From JAXLWB01 sp046328715 (lineage in GTDB: Bacteria; Chloroflexota; Anaerolineae; Caldilineales; Caldilineaceae), in assembly GCA_046328715.1 (NCBI GenBank), contig JAXLWB010000023.1:62001-126000 (forward strand): a stretch of DNA of 64,000 nt, written 5' to 3'. Both the position numbers and the translations under genes were made by a program. Position 1 is the first letter of the stretch. Every line of letters begins with the position of its first letter. Under the pieces are notes generated by a model, which made no database searches, had not been told where the DNA came from, and saw only the letters and a program-made list of their open reading frames with translations. This document shows, one piece after another, positions 17,387 to 25,723 of this stretch.

Positions 17387-18302
17387 AAATTATGTCAACA
17401 CAGTCGACAAGGTGCAAATGCTCAAGCTAGCTCACAGCACCGCTGGCACCAATCTACATCTGATCGACCTGCCCTATCGCCTCAGTTCGTGGACATTCGA
17501 TCACCCAGCCAATGTCGCACTTTGGCACGATAAAAATGGGGCACTATGTGCCTGGGCTGCGTTGCAAACGCCGTTTTGGGCGCTGGACTATTGTTACCTG
17601 CCTGATGACCCAACGTTACATCCTACCATTCTGGCTTGGGCGGATGAGCAGGCCAGAAAGCTTGTGACACGAACTGGCGACTACGAAGGGGGTCGTCCAT
17701 GTTGGTTTGTCAACGTCTTTCCCGACCAGACGGAGCGCATCGCCGACTTGGAGCAGTTCGGTTTTGCCTGCCAGTCGGATGTGGGGGAGAACAGTTGGTC
17801 AAAGCTCTTTATGCGCCTAGCTGCTGTTGCCGAGCCTTCTGCACTTGCCTTGCCAGCGGGTTTCAGTGTCCGTCCCTTAGCTGGCGAAGCAGAAGCAAGT
17901 GCCTATGTAGCGCTCCATCAAGCGGCCTTTCAAAGTAAAAGCATGACCATTGATTGGCGCAAGCGCACGCTGCAACATCCAGCCTATCGACCCAACCTGG
18001 ATCTGGTGGTTGAGGCCTCGAATGGCGAGTTGGCCGCCTTCTGCATCTGTTGGTTCACTCAATCTGGTTTCGACGGTCAACCGGCTGGTCAGATCGAACC
18101 GTTGGGCGTGGCTGAGCAATATCATCGTCATGGGCTAGGGCGAGCGATTCTTCTGGAAGGGATTCGCCGCTTGCGAGCACAAGGCGCACAAAACATCTAT
18201 GTGGAAACCGATAATTACCGCGACGCCGCCATGGCACTCTACGAAGCGGTCGGCTTTCGAGTACACAAAGATGTGTTGGTTTACCGCAAAGATTATGCGT
18301 GA
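17370..18302 (+). CDS. GNAT family N-acetyltransferase
   Basis: 310 residues. The C-terminal half (about 160-310) is a clear GNAT domain with EPLGVAEQYHRHGLGRAILLEGI and IYVETDNYRDAAMALYEAVGF. The N-terminal half has the length and helix pattern of a second GNAT domain but no recognisable acetyl-CoA loop, so it may be a degenerate copy. The gene overlaps the kinase before it by 17 nt and touches the next acetyltransferase, making a run of coupled genes from 15375 to 19720. Acceptor unknown. Confidence 0.85.
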   Translation: MTLTFRNYVNTVDKVQMLKLAHSTAGTNLHLIDLPYRLSSWTFDHPANVALWHDKNGALCAWAALQTPFWALDYCYLPDDPTLHPTILAWADEQARKLVTRTGDYEGGRPCWFVNVFPDQTERIADLEQFGFACQSDVGENSWSKLFMRLAAVAEPSALALPAGFSVRPLAGEAEASAYVALHQAAFQSKSMTIDWRKRTLQHPAYRPNLDLVVEASNGELAAFCICWFTQSGFDGQPAGQIEPLGVAEQYHRHGLGRAILLEGIRRLRAQGAQNIYVETDNYRDAAMALYEAVGFRVHKDVLVYRKDYA

Positions 18303-18325
18303 GGTGGAAAGGATTAGTAACTCTT

Positions 18326-19720
18326 ATGAAAACACAACTTTCTGATGCAAATTACCACGGCGACTTAGGTGACGGCTTGATCTGCCGCTGGTCGACTGCT
18401 GCTGACTGCGAAAAAATCGGCACACTGATGGGCACGGTCTTCCGCCGCAGCCCGACCGCCCCGCTCAACATTCGCGCCGCAGATGAAGCTCGCATCTTTA
18501 TGAGCGACAAATTTCCTTGGGCAGGTGCCGGTGATATCGCAGTGGTTGAAGATACGAGCAAGCCGGATGCGCCGATTGTGGCATGTACGAGCGTTTGGCA
18601 CCATCAATGGAGCTATGGCGGCATTGGGTTTGGCGTGGGGCGACCGGAAAATGTGGCAACGGCGGCTGGCTATCGCAACCGTGGCTTGATCCGGGCACTC
18701 TTTGCGATGTTCCATGCGCGCAGTGCGGCGGAAGGTCATCTGGCCCAGGCAATTACGGGTATACCCTATTACTACCGCCAGTTTGGCTATGAATATGTGC
18801 TCGATTTGAGCAGCTTTCGCGCCATCCCGATCACGCGCATTCCTGATAAAAAGCCTGAAGAATGCGACAACTATCAGTTACGCTTAGCTACCCTGGAGGA
18901 CGTTCCATGGTTGCTAGCGCTCTACAACCAATTGCGCACTGCCAACTTAGTCTGGCATGAAACAGACGAACGCTACTGGCGCTATCACATCGAAGGCTGG
19001 GAGGATCCAGTTGTGCAGCAGAAGGGTCCAACTGCGGTCGGCTTTTATGGGCGCGTTTATCTGATTGTAGATGAGAAGCAGGAGCGATGCGGCTATGCCT
19101 GGCTGGGAGCCAAACGCTGGAGCGAGTCACTCGGTGTGTATGCGTTGCAATTGGCCAGTCATGTCAATTGGCAGGCGGCTTTCCCTGCACTGTTGCGCTT
19201 GCTGCGCCAATATGGCGAAACGCTCGCAGTCATTGAGGAAAACAGCGAGCCGTTTCGCACGGTCAACTTTTCCTATCGCCCGGGTGATCCGATTTCTGCT
19301 CTTCTGGACGAGCGTTTTGAAGGAAGCTCAGAACCGCCCTATGCCTGGTATTTGCGGGTCGCCGACATCCCAGGCTTTGTGCGACATGTTGCACCGGTGC
19401 TGGAAGAACGATTGGCACGCTCAATCCTGACTGGCCATACGGGCGAGTTGCGGCTTAGTTTTTATCGCAGTGGCTTGCGACTGCAATTTGACAATGGGAA
19501 GCTACTGGTCAGCGAGCCGTATCAGGCCCCTGTCGATCAAGAGGAGGAGCATGGCGGCTGTCCACCCCTCGTTTTTCTGCAACTGCTCTTTGGCTATCGC
19601 AGTTTGAGTGAGTTACGTGCCGTCTTTCCTGATGTCTGGGTCAAGCAAGAGGCTGTGCTGCTGATCAATACGCTCTTTCCCAAGGTGCCGTCATGTGTCT
19701 ATGGGTTGAGCTTTACGTGA
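18326..19720 (+). CDS. Eis-like GNAT acetyltransferase
   Basis: A protein of about 464 residues with an N-terminal GNAT domain of the type seen in Eis-like enhanced intracellular survival proteins: VGRPENVATAAGYRNRGLIRALFAMFH, then QAITGIPYYYRQFGYEYVLDLSS. The middle has a second, weaker acetyltransferase-like region and the C-terminus (from about 390) recalls the sterol carrier-like third domain. Eis proteins acetylate aminoglycosides at several amines; whether this one does is inference from architecture. The start at 18326 is preferred over a GTG at 18299 that overlaps the previous stop. Confidence 0.78.
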   Translation: MKTQLSDANYHGDLGDGLICRWSTAADCEKIGTLMGTVFRRSPTAPLNIRAADEARIFMSDKFPWAGAGDIAVVEDTSKPDAPIVACTSVWHHQWSYGGIGFGVGRPENVATAAGYRNRGLIRALFAMFHARSAAEGHLAQAITGIPYYYRQFGYEYVLDLSSFRAIPITRIPDKKPEECDNYQLRLATLEDVPWLLALYNQLRTANLVWHETDERYWRYHIEGWEDPVVQQKGPTAVGFYGRVYLIVDEKQERCGYAWLGAKRWSESLGVYALQLASHVNWQAAFPALLRLLRQYGETLAVIEENSEPFRTVNFSYRPGDPISALLDERFEGSSEPPYAWYLRVADIPGFVRHVAPVLEERLARSILTGHTGELRLSFYRSGLRLQFDNGKLLVSEPYQAPVDQEEEHGGCPPLVFLQLLFGYRSLSELRAVFPDVWVKQEAVLLINTLFPKVPSCVYGLSFT

Positions 19721-19774
19721 ATCAAAGCAACGATTCAAGCATACCACAACAACGAATTAGGAAAGGAGCGAAAA

Positions 19775-19891
19775 ATGCCCAACCAAATCTTCGTTACTGT
19801 CTTCATTCCTTGTTGTTTTACGAAGGGCTGAACAGTTATGAAAATTCACCCAACTTGGCGAGTCGCGTATGTAACATCAACGAATAAGTGA
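19775..19891 (+). pseudogene. VOC/glyoxalase-family remnant with internal deletion
   Basis: AAGGAG at 19764-19769 precedes an ATG followed by MPNQIFVTVF, the usual opening of VOC family proteins. Eighteen codons later there is a stop, and the same frame resumes with HPTWRVAYVTSTNK and a stop at 19889, which resembles the end of the same family (DPxGHxWEVxY). An intact member would be about 120-140 codons, so most of the middle is missing. Identification rests on short ends only. Confidence 0.4.
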
Positions 19892-19897
19892 GGGAAT

Positions 19898-20434
19898 ATG
19901 CAAGCACAAGCACGCGCTTGGTGGAAGCAGGGAACACAACTGGCACAACAAGGTCAGCAAAAAGTGGAGTTATTTGATCAATTGGTCAATCAACTGGCTG
20001 ACCCAGATATGCACGTCCTGATTCCATCGATTTGGGGGTTGCAACAGGCGGGACCACTGGCCATCCCAGCGCTGATCAAAGGCTTGACGCACCCACATAC
20101 CAAAGTGCGCCGCAACTGCGTAGATATTATCGACCACGGCGGCTATGGCGCAGATGGACGCTGTATCGAAGCACTTTTGCCGTTATTGTACGACCGCATT
20201 CCCCACATTCGCCGCGCAGCTTGGCATACGCTCTTTTGCGAGCGTTGCCAGGATGAGAGCAAGTGCGAGGTCATGCCCGCAGAGAAGTTGGACCAAGTGG
20301 CGTTGCTCATTGAAATCGGCATCCATGATCCAAACCCAAAGCTGCGCGGGCAGTTGATCGATGATTTGCGTAAGTTACGGTCTGATCCACGTGCGGAGCA
20401 AGCGCTGACGAATGCGAAACAATTGAGTGCGTGA
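19898..20434 (+). CDS. HEAT repeat domain protein
   Basis: A 178-residue all-helical protein with HEAT-type repeats: LADPDMHVLIPSIWGLQQAG, ALIKGLTHPHTKVRRNCVDII and LLPLLYDRIPHIRRAAWHTL each match the helix pair pattern with the P/D turn. A small cysteine cluster (FCERCQDESKC, around residues 112-122) may bind metal. Such proteins are usually binding scaffolds; partner unknown. A decayed copy of its C-terminal third lies at 45885-46070. GTGAGGGA precedes the start. Confidence 0.82.
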   Translation: MQAQARAWWKQGTQLAQQGQQKVELFDQLVNQLADPDMHVLIPSIWGLQQAGPLAIPALIKGLTHPHTKVRRNCVDIIDHGGYGADGRCIEALLPLLYDRIPHIRRAAWHTLFCERCQDESKCEVMPAEKLDQVALLIEIGIHDPNPKLRGQLIDDLRKLRSDPRAEQALTNAKQLSA

Positions 20435-20613
20435 CCGAGCAGGAAACTATCGTATGCATGAGCAACTCTTACAGGAAATCCTAACCTGCTATAAATTGAC
20501 AGGTACAACCGCTCATTCGTTGCGCAGCTACATTACCATTTTACTATGAGTCAATTCGTTAGCGAGTGGATGAGGGTCGTCATTAGAGTTGAATGGTACA
20601 CAAGGAGAGAATA

Positions 20614-21294
20614 GTGCAACTCCATCTTTTTAGTTCACCGGGAGAGCGGGACATTCGCTATATCTTGGAGGCCAGCCGTCCCTATTTAGAACAAGCAAGT
20701 CAGCCTGTTGTAGCTTACTTCCCGGCAGCGGCATGGCGGTCAAATTGGCTTGAATACACGAAAAATGCCTTTGCCGGTTTGGGTGAGATCGCCTATATCG
20801 ATTGCGAGACGATGGCGCTGGCCGAGATCCAGGCGATCTTGGATCGAGCGACAGTGCTGTACATTTCTGGAGGCAACACCTTTCTGCTCAACCATCGAAT
20901 TCATCACTATGGGCTGTTTACTGATCTGCGCCGCCGCTTGCTAGACGGATTACCCTTGGTGGCCTTTAGTGCAGGTTCAATCATTTGCGGCCCAAACATG
21001 CTGACTGCCAATGATATGAATCTCTGTGCAACCACACACTTCGAGAGCTTCAACCTGCTGTCCTACAACTTCGACATGCACTACCCAACCGAGGAGGCTG
21101 CCCGCAACAACCAGGCTGATTGGCTGCTCGACTATCACGCCTTTCATGACAATCCGATTCTGGCGTTGCAAGATGGGGCGTACCTCTATGTCAATGAGCA
21201 AGAAGTGACGGTCAAACAAGGGGTCTGCTGGCTGATTGAAAAGAGGAAGACACGACGGCAGGTAACTGGTACTTTACCGATTGCGCTTGAGTAA
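20614..21294 (+). CDS. peptidase E-like protein (S51, class I glutaminase fold)
   Basis: A protein of 226 residues of the peptidase S51 family, related to aspartyl dipeptidase PepE and cyanophycinase. It has the ISGGNTFLL strand-loop near residue 90 and the nucleophile elbow VAFSAGSIICG with the catalytic Ser. Family members cleave Asp-X dipeptides or related isopeptide bonds. The start is taken as the GTG at 20614 because AAGGAG ends 6 nt before it; an ATG at 20593 has no ribosome site. It is followed 10 nt later by the MOSC gene. Confidence 0.85.
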   Translation: MQLHLFSSPGERDIRYILEASRPYLEQASQPVVAYFPAAAWRSNWLEYTKNAFAGLGEIAYIDCETMALAEIQAILDRATVLYISGGNTFLLNHRIHHYGLFTDLRRRLLDGLPLVAFSAGSIICGPNMLTANDMNLCATTHFESFNLLSYNFDMHYPTEEAARNNQADWLLDYHAFHDNPILALQDGAYLYVNEQEVTVKQGVCWLIEKRKTRRQVTGTLPIALE

Positions 21295-21304
21295 AGGAGA
21301 ACTT

Positions 21305-21991
21305 ATGGCTCAACAACCATTTTTACATTCCATCTTCGTTGGCCAACCGAAGACGATCACGGATGAGCGAGGCACCTGGCAATCGTCGATCTACCGCGAC
21401 CCGATCAACGGGCAGGTGCGCGCACAAAAGGGTGGCCTAGTCGGCGACAAAGTAACGCAATCCTATCACGGCGGTGCAGATGCAGATGTCTGTGTCCACT
21501 TGCTCGACCACTATCGTTTTTGGAACGAGAAGTACGGGATGGAGTTACGTCCAGGCTTTGTTGGGGAGAATTTTACGCTCGATGGGATCACGGAAGATCA
21601 AATCTGCGTGGGTGATCTTGTGCGAGTTGGTACGGCACTGGTGCAGGTAACCGGACCGCGTGTACCCTGTGCCAACCTAGCACGTCGCATTGGGCGTAAG
21701 GATTGGGTCAAGCTGACCATTCGCGAGAACCGCACTGGGTTTTACATGAGTGTGCTCAAAGCAGGCATGGTTCAGCCGGGTGACGCATGGGAACTACAGG
21801 AGCGATTTAATCCTGACGGCTCCATTCCAGCGATCAACCACTGCCTCTTTCTTGAATACGATCCGGCCTTCGCCCAACGCATGACGCAGATGCATGGCTT
21901 GGCTGACTGGTGGAAAGAACAGGCAATCGATCGTGGCAAACAGAAGGAAGAGCACTGGACGACAGCCCTGAAGGATCAGGTTTCGGAATGA
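21305..21991 (+). CDS. MOSC domain protein, YiiM-like
   Basis: A 228-residue MOSC (molybdenum cofactor sulfurase C-terminal) protein. Landmarks are VYHGG-like QSYHGGADADVC, the strand PGFVGENFTLDG, GDLVRVGTALVQVTGPRVPCANLARRIG with the conserved Cys, and FYMSVLKAGMVQPGD; the C-terminal helices match the YiiM 3-alpha extension. YiiM-type proteins reduce N-hydroxylated compounds such as 6-hydroxylaminopurine using molybdenum cofactor, so a detoxification role is plausible. GGAG precedes the ATG. Its stop overlaps the next gene (ATGA). Confidence 0.9.
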   Translation: MAQQPFLHSIFVGQPKTITDERGTWQSSIYRDPINGQVRAQKGGLVGDKVTQSYHGGADADVCVHLLDHYRFWNEKYGMELRPGFVGENFTLDGITEDQICVGDLVRVGTALVQVTGPRVPCANLARRIGRKDWVKLTIRENRTGFYMSVLKAGMVQPGDAWELQERFNPDGSIPAINHCLFLEYDPAFAQRMTQMHGLADWWKEQAIDRGKQKEEHWTTALKDQVSE

Positions 21992-22461
21992 AGAAGACAA
22001 TGCAACTCGAAATCGAAGGTCCTATCTTTCATCAGGCGGCACGCTGTGAACCGATGATGCGCTCGCTGCCTGACTGGTTTGCGATTGAAGAAGCGATTGT
22101 TCGTTACATCAACGAAATCAACAGCTTACCTACCTTTATCGCCAGTCAGCATGCGCAAGCGGTCGGATTTCTGAGTGTGAAACAGCACAATCAGTATTCT
22201 GCGGAAATTCATGTCCTGGCAGTTTTGCCCGAAATGCACCGTCAGGGGATTGGGCGTCAGCTCGTGGTTCATGCAGAGGACTATTTGCGCTCACGCAATG
22301 TCGAGTATCTGCATCTCAAAACGCTGAGTGATTCGCATCCCGACGAGGGGTATGCCAGGACGAGGGCATTTTACAGTGCGGCGGGCTTTCGTCCCTTGGA
22401 AGAATTGCCAACGCTGTGGAACGAGGAAAATCCATGTCTGATTATGGTCAAACGGCTTTAA
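21988..22461 (+). CDS. GNAT family N-acetyltransferase
   Basis: A single-domain GNAT of 157 residues: IHVLAVLPEMHRQGIGRQLVVHAEDYL is the acetyl-CoA loop and helix, followed by LHLKTLSDSHPDEGYARTRAFYSAAGFRPLE. The YARTRAFY...GF ending is typical of a subgroup common in Bacillota and Chloroflexota. It starts with an ATGA overlap to the MOSC gene and is therefore coupled to it. A palindromic repeat and a decayed methyltransferase follow. Confidence 0.9.
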   Translation: MKKTMQLEIEGPIFHQAARCEPMMRSLPDWFAIEEAIVRYINEINSLPTFIASQHAQAVGFLSVKQHNQYSAEIHVLAVLPEMHRQGIGRQLVVHAEDYLRSRNVEYLHLKTLSDSHPDEGYARTRAFYSAAGFRPLEELPTLWNEENPCLIMVKRL

Positions 22462-22482
22462 GAAGAAGAGGAAGCTATTCAG

Positions 22483-22566
22483 CCATAGAGACGCGGATAT
22501 TTGGTAACGCGGATTTCTACCGTAGAAACGAGCAATCCGCGCATCCTGATATCGGCGTCTCTATGG
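22483..22566. repeat. palindromic element CCATAGAGACGC
   Basis: CCATAGAGACGCGGATAT (22483-22500) pairs with ATATCGGCGTCTCTATGG (22549-22566) with one mismatch, and an inner pair CGCGGATT/AATCCGCG extends it. GGTAACGCGGAT in the left half recalls the element at 39225-39291. Confidence 0.65.
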
Positions 22567-22596
22567 GAGCCTGAACATTTACAAGAAATGGAAGCG

Positions 22597-23398
22597 ATGA
22601 CAATGCTATCACCGATTAACATCGATGAGTACCGAGACGCTGAACTCTACGACCTGGAAAATCAGGGCTTTGAACCAGCCGGGCCCTTTTATCTGTCACT
22701 GGCGCAGCAAGCCGGTGGGGCTGTGCTGGAACTTGGTTGCGGCACAGGGCGCTACACGATTCCAATCGCCGAGCGAGGAATCGACATCACGGGGCTGGAT
22801 CTGGTACCTGAAATGTTGGAACGGGCAAAAAGCAAAGCGGGTAGCTTGTCCGTTTCGTGGATACAAGCCGATGCGCGCTCCTTTCATCTTGGACGCAAAT
22901 TCGACCTAATCTTTGAATCAGGGGCCATGTTTCAACATCTACTCGAACGCAGCGACCAGGAGCAGATGCTGGCGTGTGTTCGAGAGCACCTGACGGACGA
23001 GGGCAAATTCGTTGGTAACACGTTGCCCATCCACACAGCGAGCCGATTTGCATTTGGATGACTACTGTTGAGGCAGAACAAGCCCTGGTTTTCCTACACA
23101 ACGCCAGCCGGGAATCGAAGTCAAGGTCTCAGGTACGCAGCTACTATGATCCTGTGCGTCAGGTCAAGCTTGAGATCAGCCTATCGACGTTGGTGGGATG
23201 TCAATGGACAAGAGATCATCGAAAGTTGCCCCGCTGAGTCTACGCCAAACGTTCCCTGCTGAACTGGAGGCATTGCTGGATGAGAATCACTTTGAGGTAC
23301 TGGCCCGTTATGGTGACTGGCAATTGACGCCCTTTGGACCTGACAGCCAACTATTGATCTGTCTTTGTCGAAGCACTGCGAAAAACAAGCGAGCATAG
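22597..23398 (+). pseudogene. class I methyltransferase, decayed by several frameshifts
   Basis: The first 155 codons encode a normal SAM-dependent methyltransferase: AVLELGCGTGRYTIPIA (motif I), DITGLDLVPEM, and the DARSFHLGRKFDLI strand, all closely matching the intact paralogues at 28512 and 47095. After 23061 the rest of the protein is still readable but scattered over all three frames: WFSYTTPAG near 23088, IEVKVSGTQ near 23115, YYDPVRQVKLEI near 23138, YRRWWDVNGQEIIE near 23178 and a last stretch ending LLICLC near 23370. At least four indels are needed. The gene lies between two GNAT genes, as the intact copies do. Confidence 0.85.
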
Positions 23399-23400
23399 AG

Positions 23401-24465
23401 ATGGACATCACAAGCGAACGGCTACATCTGCGCGATCTCGCTGAAAAAGATTGGCAGGCGCTGCACTCATTGCGCACCCACCCGGACGTTTATCGCTACA
23501 ACCACTTTGGACCCGAGAGCGAAGAGGAAACCCGTAGCTGGATTCGGGAAACGATGGTTCATAATCGCTTGACGCCACGTCTTTCTCACAATTGTTCAAT
23601 CGTCTTAAAAGCCACAGACGAGGTCATTGGTTGGATTGGTTTTGGACTGCCTAGTCCAGGCAAGGCGGCTTACTCGGATCTCAGCTTTGGTTATGCGCTG
23701 CTCCCTGCCTTTTGGAACCAGGGCTATATGACGGAAGCGCTGCGGGCAATGATTGACTTCGCCTTTACCACAACCGACGCCAACAGCATTTCCGACACGT
23801 GCGATGTGCGCAATCTTGGGTCGGCACGGGTGATGGAGAAGGCAGGCCTGCGCCAGGTGGAACGCTTCGCCGATGTTGACGAGAAAGTTGGTGAACCAAC
23901 TGAGTCCTATCGCTATCGGATTTTGCGTAGCGAATGGGAAGCCAACACGCGCCACTTCACAGGGGAGATCGGCCCAGCGACGCCAGCCGACATTGCAGAA
24001 ATGGCAGCAATTTTCCCCGATTGGGGTGCCCGCCACAAGCATGAGGAGCGTTGGCAGCAACAGGAACAAGGCAAGGCAGTCTATTTGATTGCTCGTCAAC
24101 AGGGTCATCCTGTCGCTCATGCCTATCTAAAATGGCAAGGTGCTGGCGATCCACACGTGGTTGAGCGGCGAACCATACCCTGCCCCGACATCGAGGATCT
24201 TTTTGTACTGGGCGATTGGCGAAGTCAAGGGGTTGGGACGGCATTAATTCATGCAGCTGAAGAACAAGTTTTAGCCCAGGGTTTTCAGCACATCGGTCTC
24301 AGTGTTGGAATTGAAAACCCAGCAGCGCGGCGGCTCTATGAGCGATTGGGGTATCAGGATGCAGGCTTTGGTGAGTATACGGAGCATGGTACGTATCTTG
24401 ATGCACAGGGTCAATCGCGCGTTTGGGAGGAACGTTGTGTTTACTTGATGAAAGAACTCACATAA
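23401..24465 (+). CDS. two-domain acetyltransferase (RimJ/RimL-like plus GNAT)
   Basis: 354 residues. The N-terminal domain (1-175) is RimJ/RimL type: ITSERLHLRDLAEKDW, then YALLPAFWNQGYMTEALRAMIDFAF and DVRNLGSARVMEKAGL. The C-terminal domain (about 185-354) is a standard GNAT with DLFVLGDWRSQGVGTALIHAAE and NPAARRLYERLGY. Both acetyl-CoA loops look intact, so both may be active. This fusion of two GNAT subtypes is unusual. The start at 23401 directly follows the decayed methyltransferase stop. Confidence 0.88.
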   Translation: MDITSERLHLRDLAEKDWQALHSLRTHPDVYRYNHFGPESEEETRSWIRETMVHNRLTPRLSHNCSIVLKATDEVIGWIGFGLPSPGKAAYSDLSFGYALLPAFWNQGYMTEALRAMIDFAFTTTDANSISDTCDVRNLGSARVMEKAGLRQVERFADVDEKVGEPTESYRYRILRSEWEANTRHFTGEIGPATPADIAEMAAIFPDWGARHKHEERWQQQEQGKAVYLIARQQGHPVAHAYLKWQGAGDPHVVERRTIPCPDIEDLFVLGDWRSQGVGTALIHAAEEQVLAQGFQHIGLSVGIENPAARRLYERLGYQDAGFGEYTEHGTYLDAQGQSRVWEERCVYLMKELT

Positions 24466-24492
24466 ACCCAAGGGTGTCGATGAACACATCAA

Positions 24493-24514
24493 CAGCGCCC
24501 TCTTTTGGGCGCTG
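24493..24514 (+). other. short stem-loop after acetyltransferase gene
   Basis: CAGCGCCC pairs with GGGCGCTG around a six-base TCTTTT loop, 28 nt after the stop. No T-tract follows, so termination by itself is uncertain. Confidence 0.45.
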
Positions 24515-24623
24515 GTTGAGAATCGCTACAAGGCAGACAGAACAAGTCGTCCTCAATCATGATTTTGCATTGCATGGTGCAAAGTTGAAGCAAATGGATT
24601 GAGAGAGGCCGAGGAGAACAGAC

Positions 24624-25646
24624 ATGTCAGCATTACAACTTCGCACACATAACTACAGTCGCGCAGACTATGCAGTGGAAAACACGTTGAACAAAGCTGT
24701 TGATTCACGCTACACCATCTCACTGGATCAAATAATGCACTACGAAAGCTTATGGGATGCCAAATACAAACGCCATCATGTCCTTGCCGAACGCGACGGT
24801 GAGACTGTGGCGATGGCAGGCTATGCAGAGTGGCCCTGGTGGTACGAGCCTGGGCGCTATGTCTTTTATATCGGTGTTGATCCAAACTACCGCAGGCAAG
24901 GGATTGGCGGGCAACTGTATAACTATCTGCTGGAGAAACTGGCGAAAGCGGAGCCAAAAGGTCGTTTGCTGATGGTCAAATGCTGGGAAGATGCGTCGGA
25001 CAGCATGCGTTTTTTGAAGCAACGTGGTTTTCAGCAGACGGGCGGCGACTACAGTTCGTTACTGGATGTGGCAAGCTTCGACAATTCTCGCTTTGCCGAT
25101 CTGGTGGAACGTGTGCGGCAGCAGGGAATCCAGATCATCAACTATGCCGAAATGGTGAGGCGAATTCCCGACTATCAACGGCGCTGCTACGAAATGCATT
25201 GGGATAGTTTTCAGGATGTACCAGCGGGTGGAGAGCGCACGCAACCAACCTTTGAACACTATATCAAGCAGACCTTTGAAAACCCAGATTTTGTGGCAGA
25301 AACCTATTTTGTGGCACTGGATGGCGGTCAGCTTGTCGGCGAAAGCAATCTCTTCCCCGATCACGCAAACCCGGAGCAGATGATCACCCAATACACAGGA
25401 GTTATACGCAGTCATCGACGACGTGGAATCGCCCGCGCACTTAAGGTGCGAGTGATCGATAGTGCCAAAACATGGGGTATCAAAACCATTGTGGCAGGCA
25501 ACGACTTCCGTAACCCGATGTATGAACTCAACCTACAGTTAGGCTTTCAGCCGCAACCGGGAGAGTTATTCTTTGAGAAAAAGATCGAGGGCGATTTTGA
25601 TAAATTGGTTGGATACGCTTGCACTTCGACAGATCGAAAAGATTGA
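24624..25646 (+). CDS. two-domain GNAT N-acetyltransferase
   Basis: 340 residues with two GNAT domains. The first (about 1-155) has IGVDPNYRRQGIGGQLYNYLLE; the second (about 175-325) has YTGVIRSHRRRGIARALKVRVI and NDFRNPMYELNLQLGF. The two halves follow the layout of mycothiol-synthase-like or MshD-like double GNATs. The paralogue at 46114-47088 has the same layout and matching motifs in both halves. The ATG lies 9 nt after GAGGAGA. Acceptor unknown. Next gene: an ABC-F ATPase. Confidence 0.9.
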   Translation: MSALQLRTHNYSRADYAVENTLNKAVDSRYTISLDQIMHYESLWDAKYKRHHVLAERDGETVAMAGYAEWPWWYEPGRYVFYIGVDPNYRRQGIGGQLYNYLLEKLAKAEPKGRLLMVKCWEDASDSMRFLKQRGFQQTGGDYSSLLDVASFDNSRFADLVERVRQQGIQIINYAEMVRRIPDYQRRCYEMHWDSFQDVPAGGERTQPTFEHYIKQTFENPDFVAETYFVALDGGQLVGESNLFPDHANPEQMITQYTGVIRSHRRRGIARALKVRVIDSAKTWGIKTIVAGNDFRNPMYELNLQLGFQPQPGELFFEKKIEGDFDKLVGYACTSTDRKD

Positions 25647-25723
25647 GGAAACCGATGGCGCGGCATTCCATTGGCGACCGATGCTGAAGCAAACAATATT
25701 GCATTATCGAGTAAAAACATAAG

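Noticed and set aside
19693..19887. 64-codon frame after the Eis-like gene
   Set aside because: It begins inside the preceding gene and has no family features; the VOC remnant in another frame explains the region better.
20454..20549. 31-codon frame between the HEAT and peptidase E genes
   Set aside because: Only a weak AGGAAA upstream, no terminator or promoter, and no recognisable similarity.
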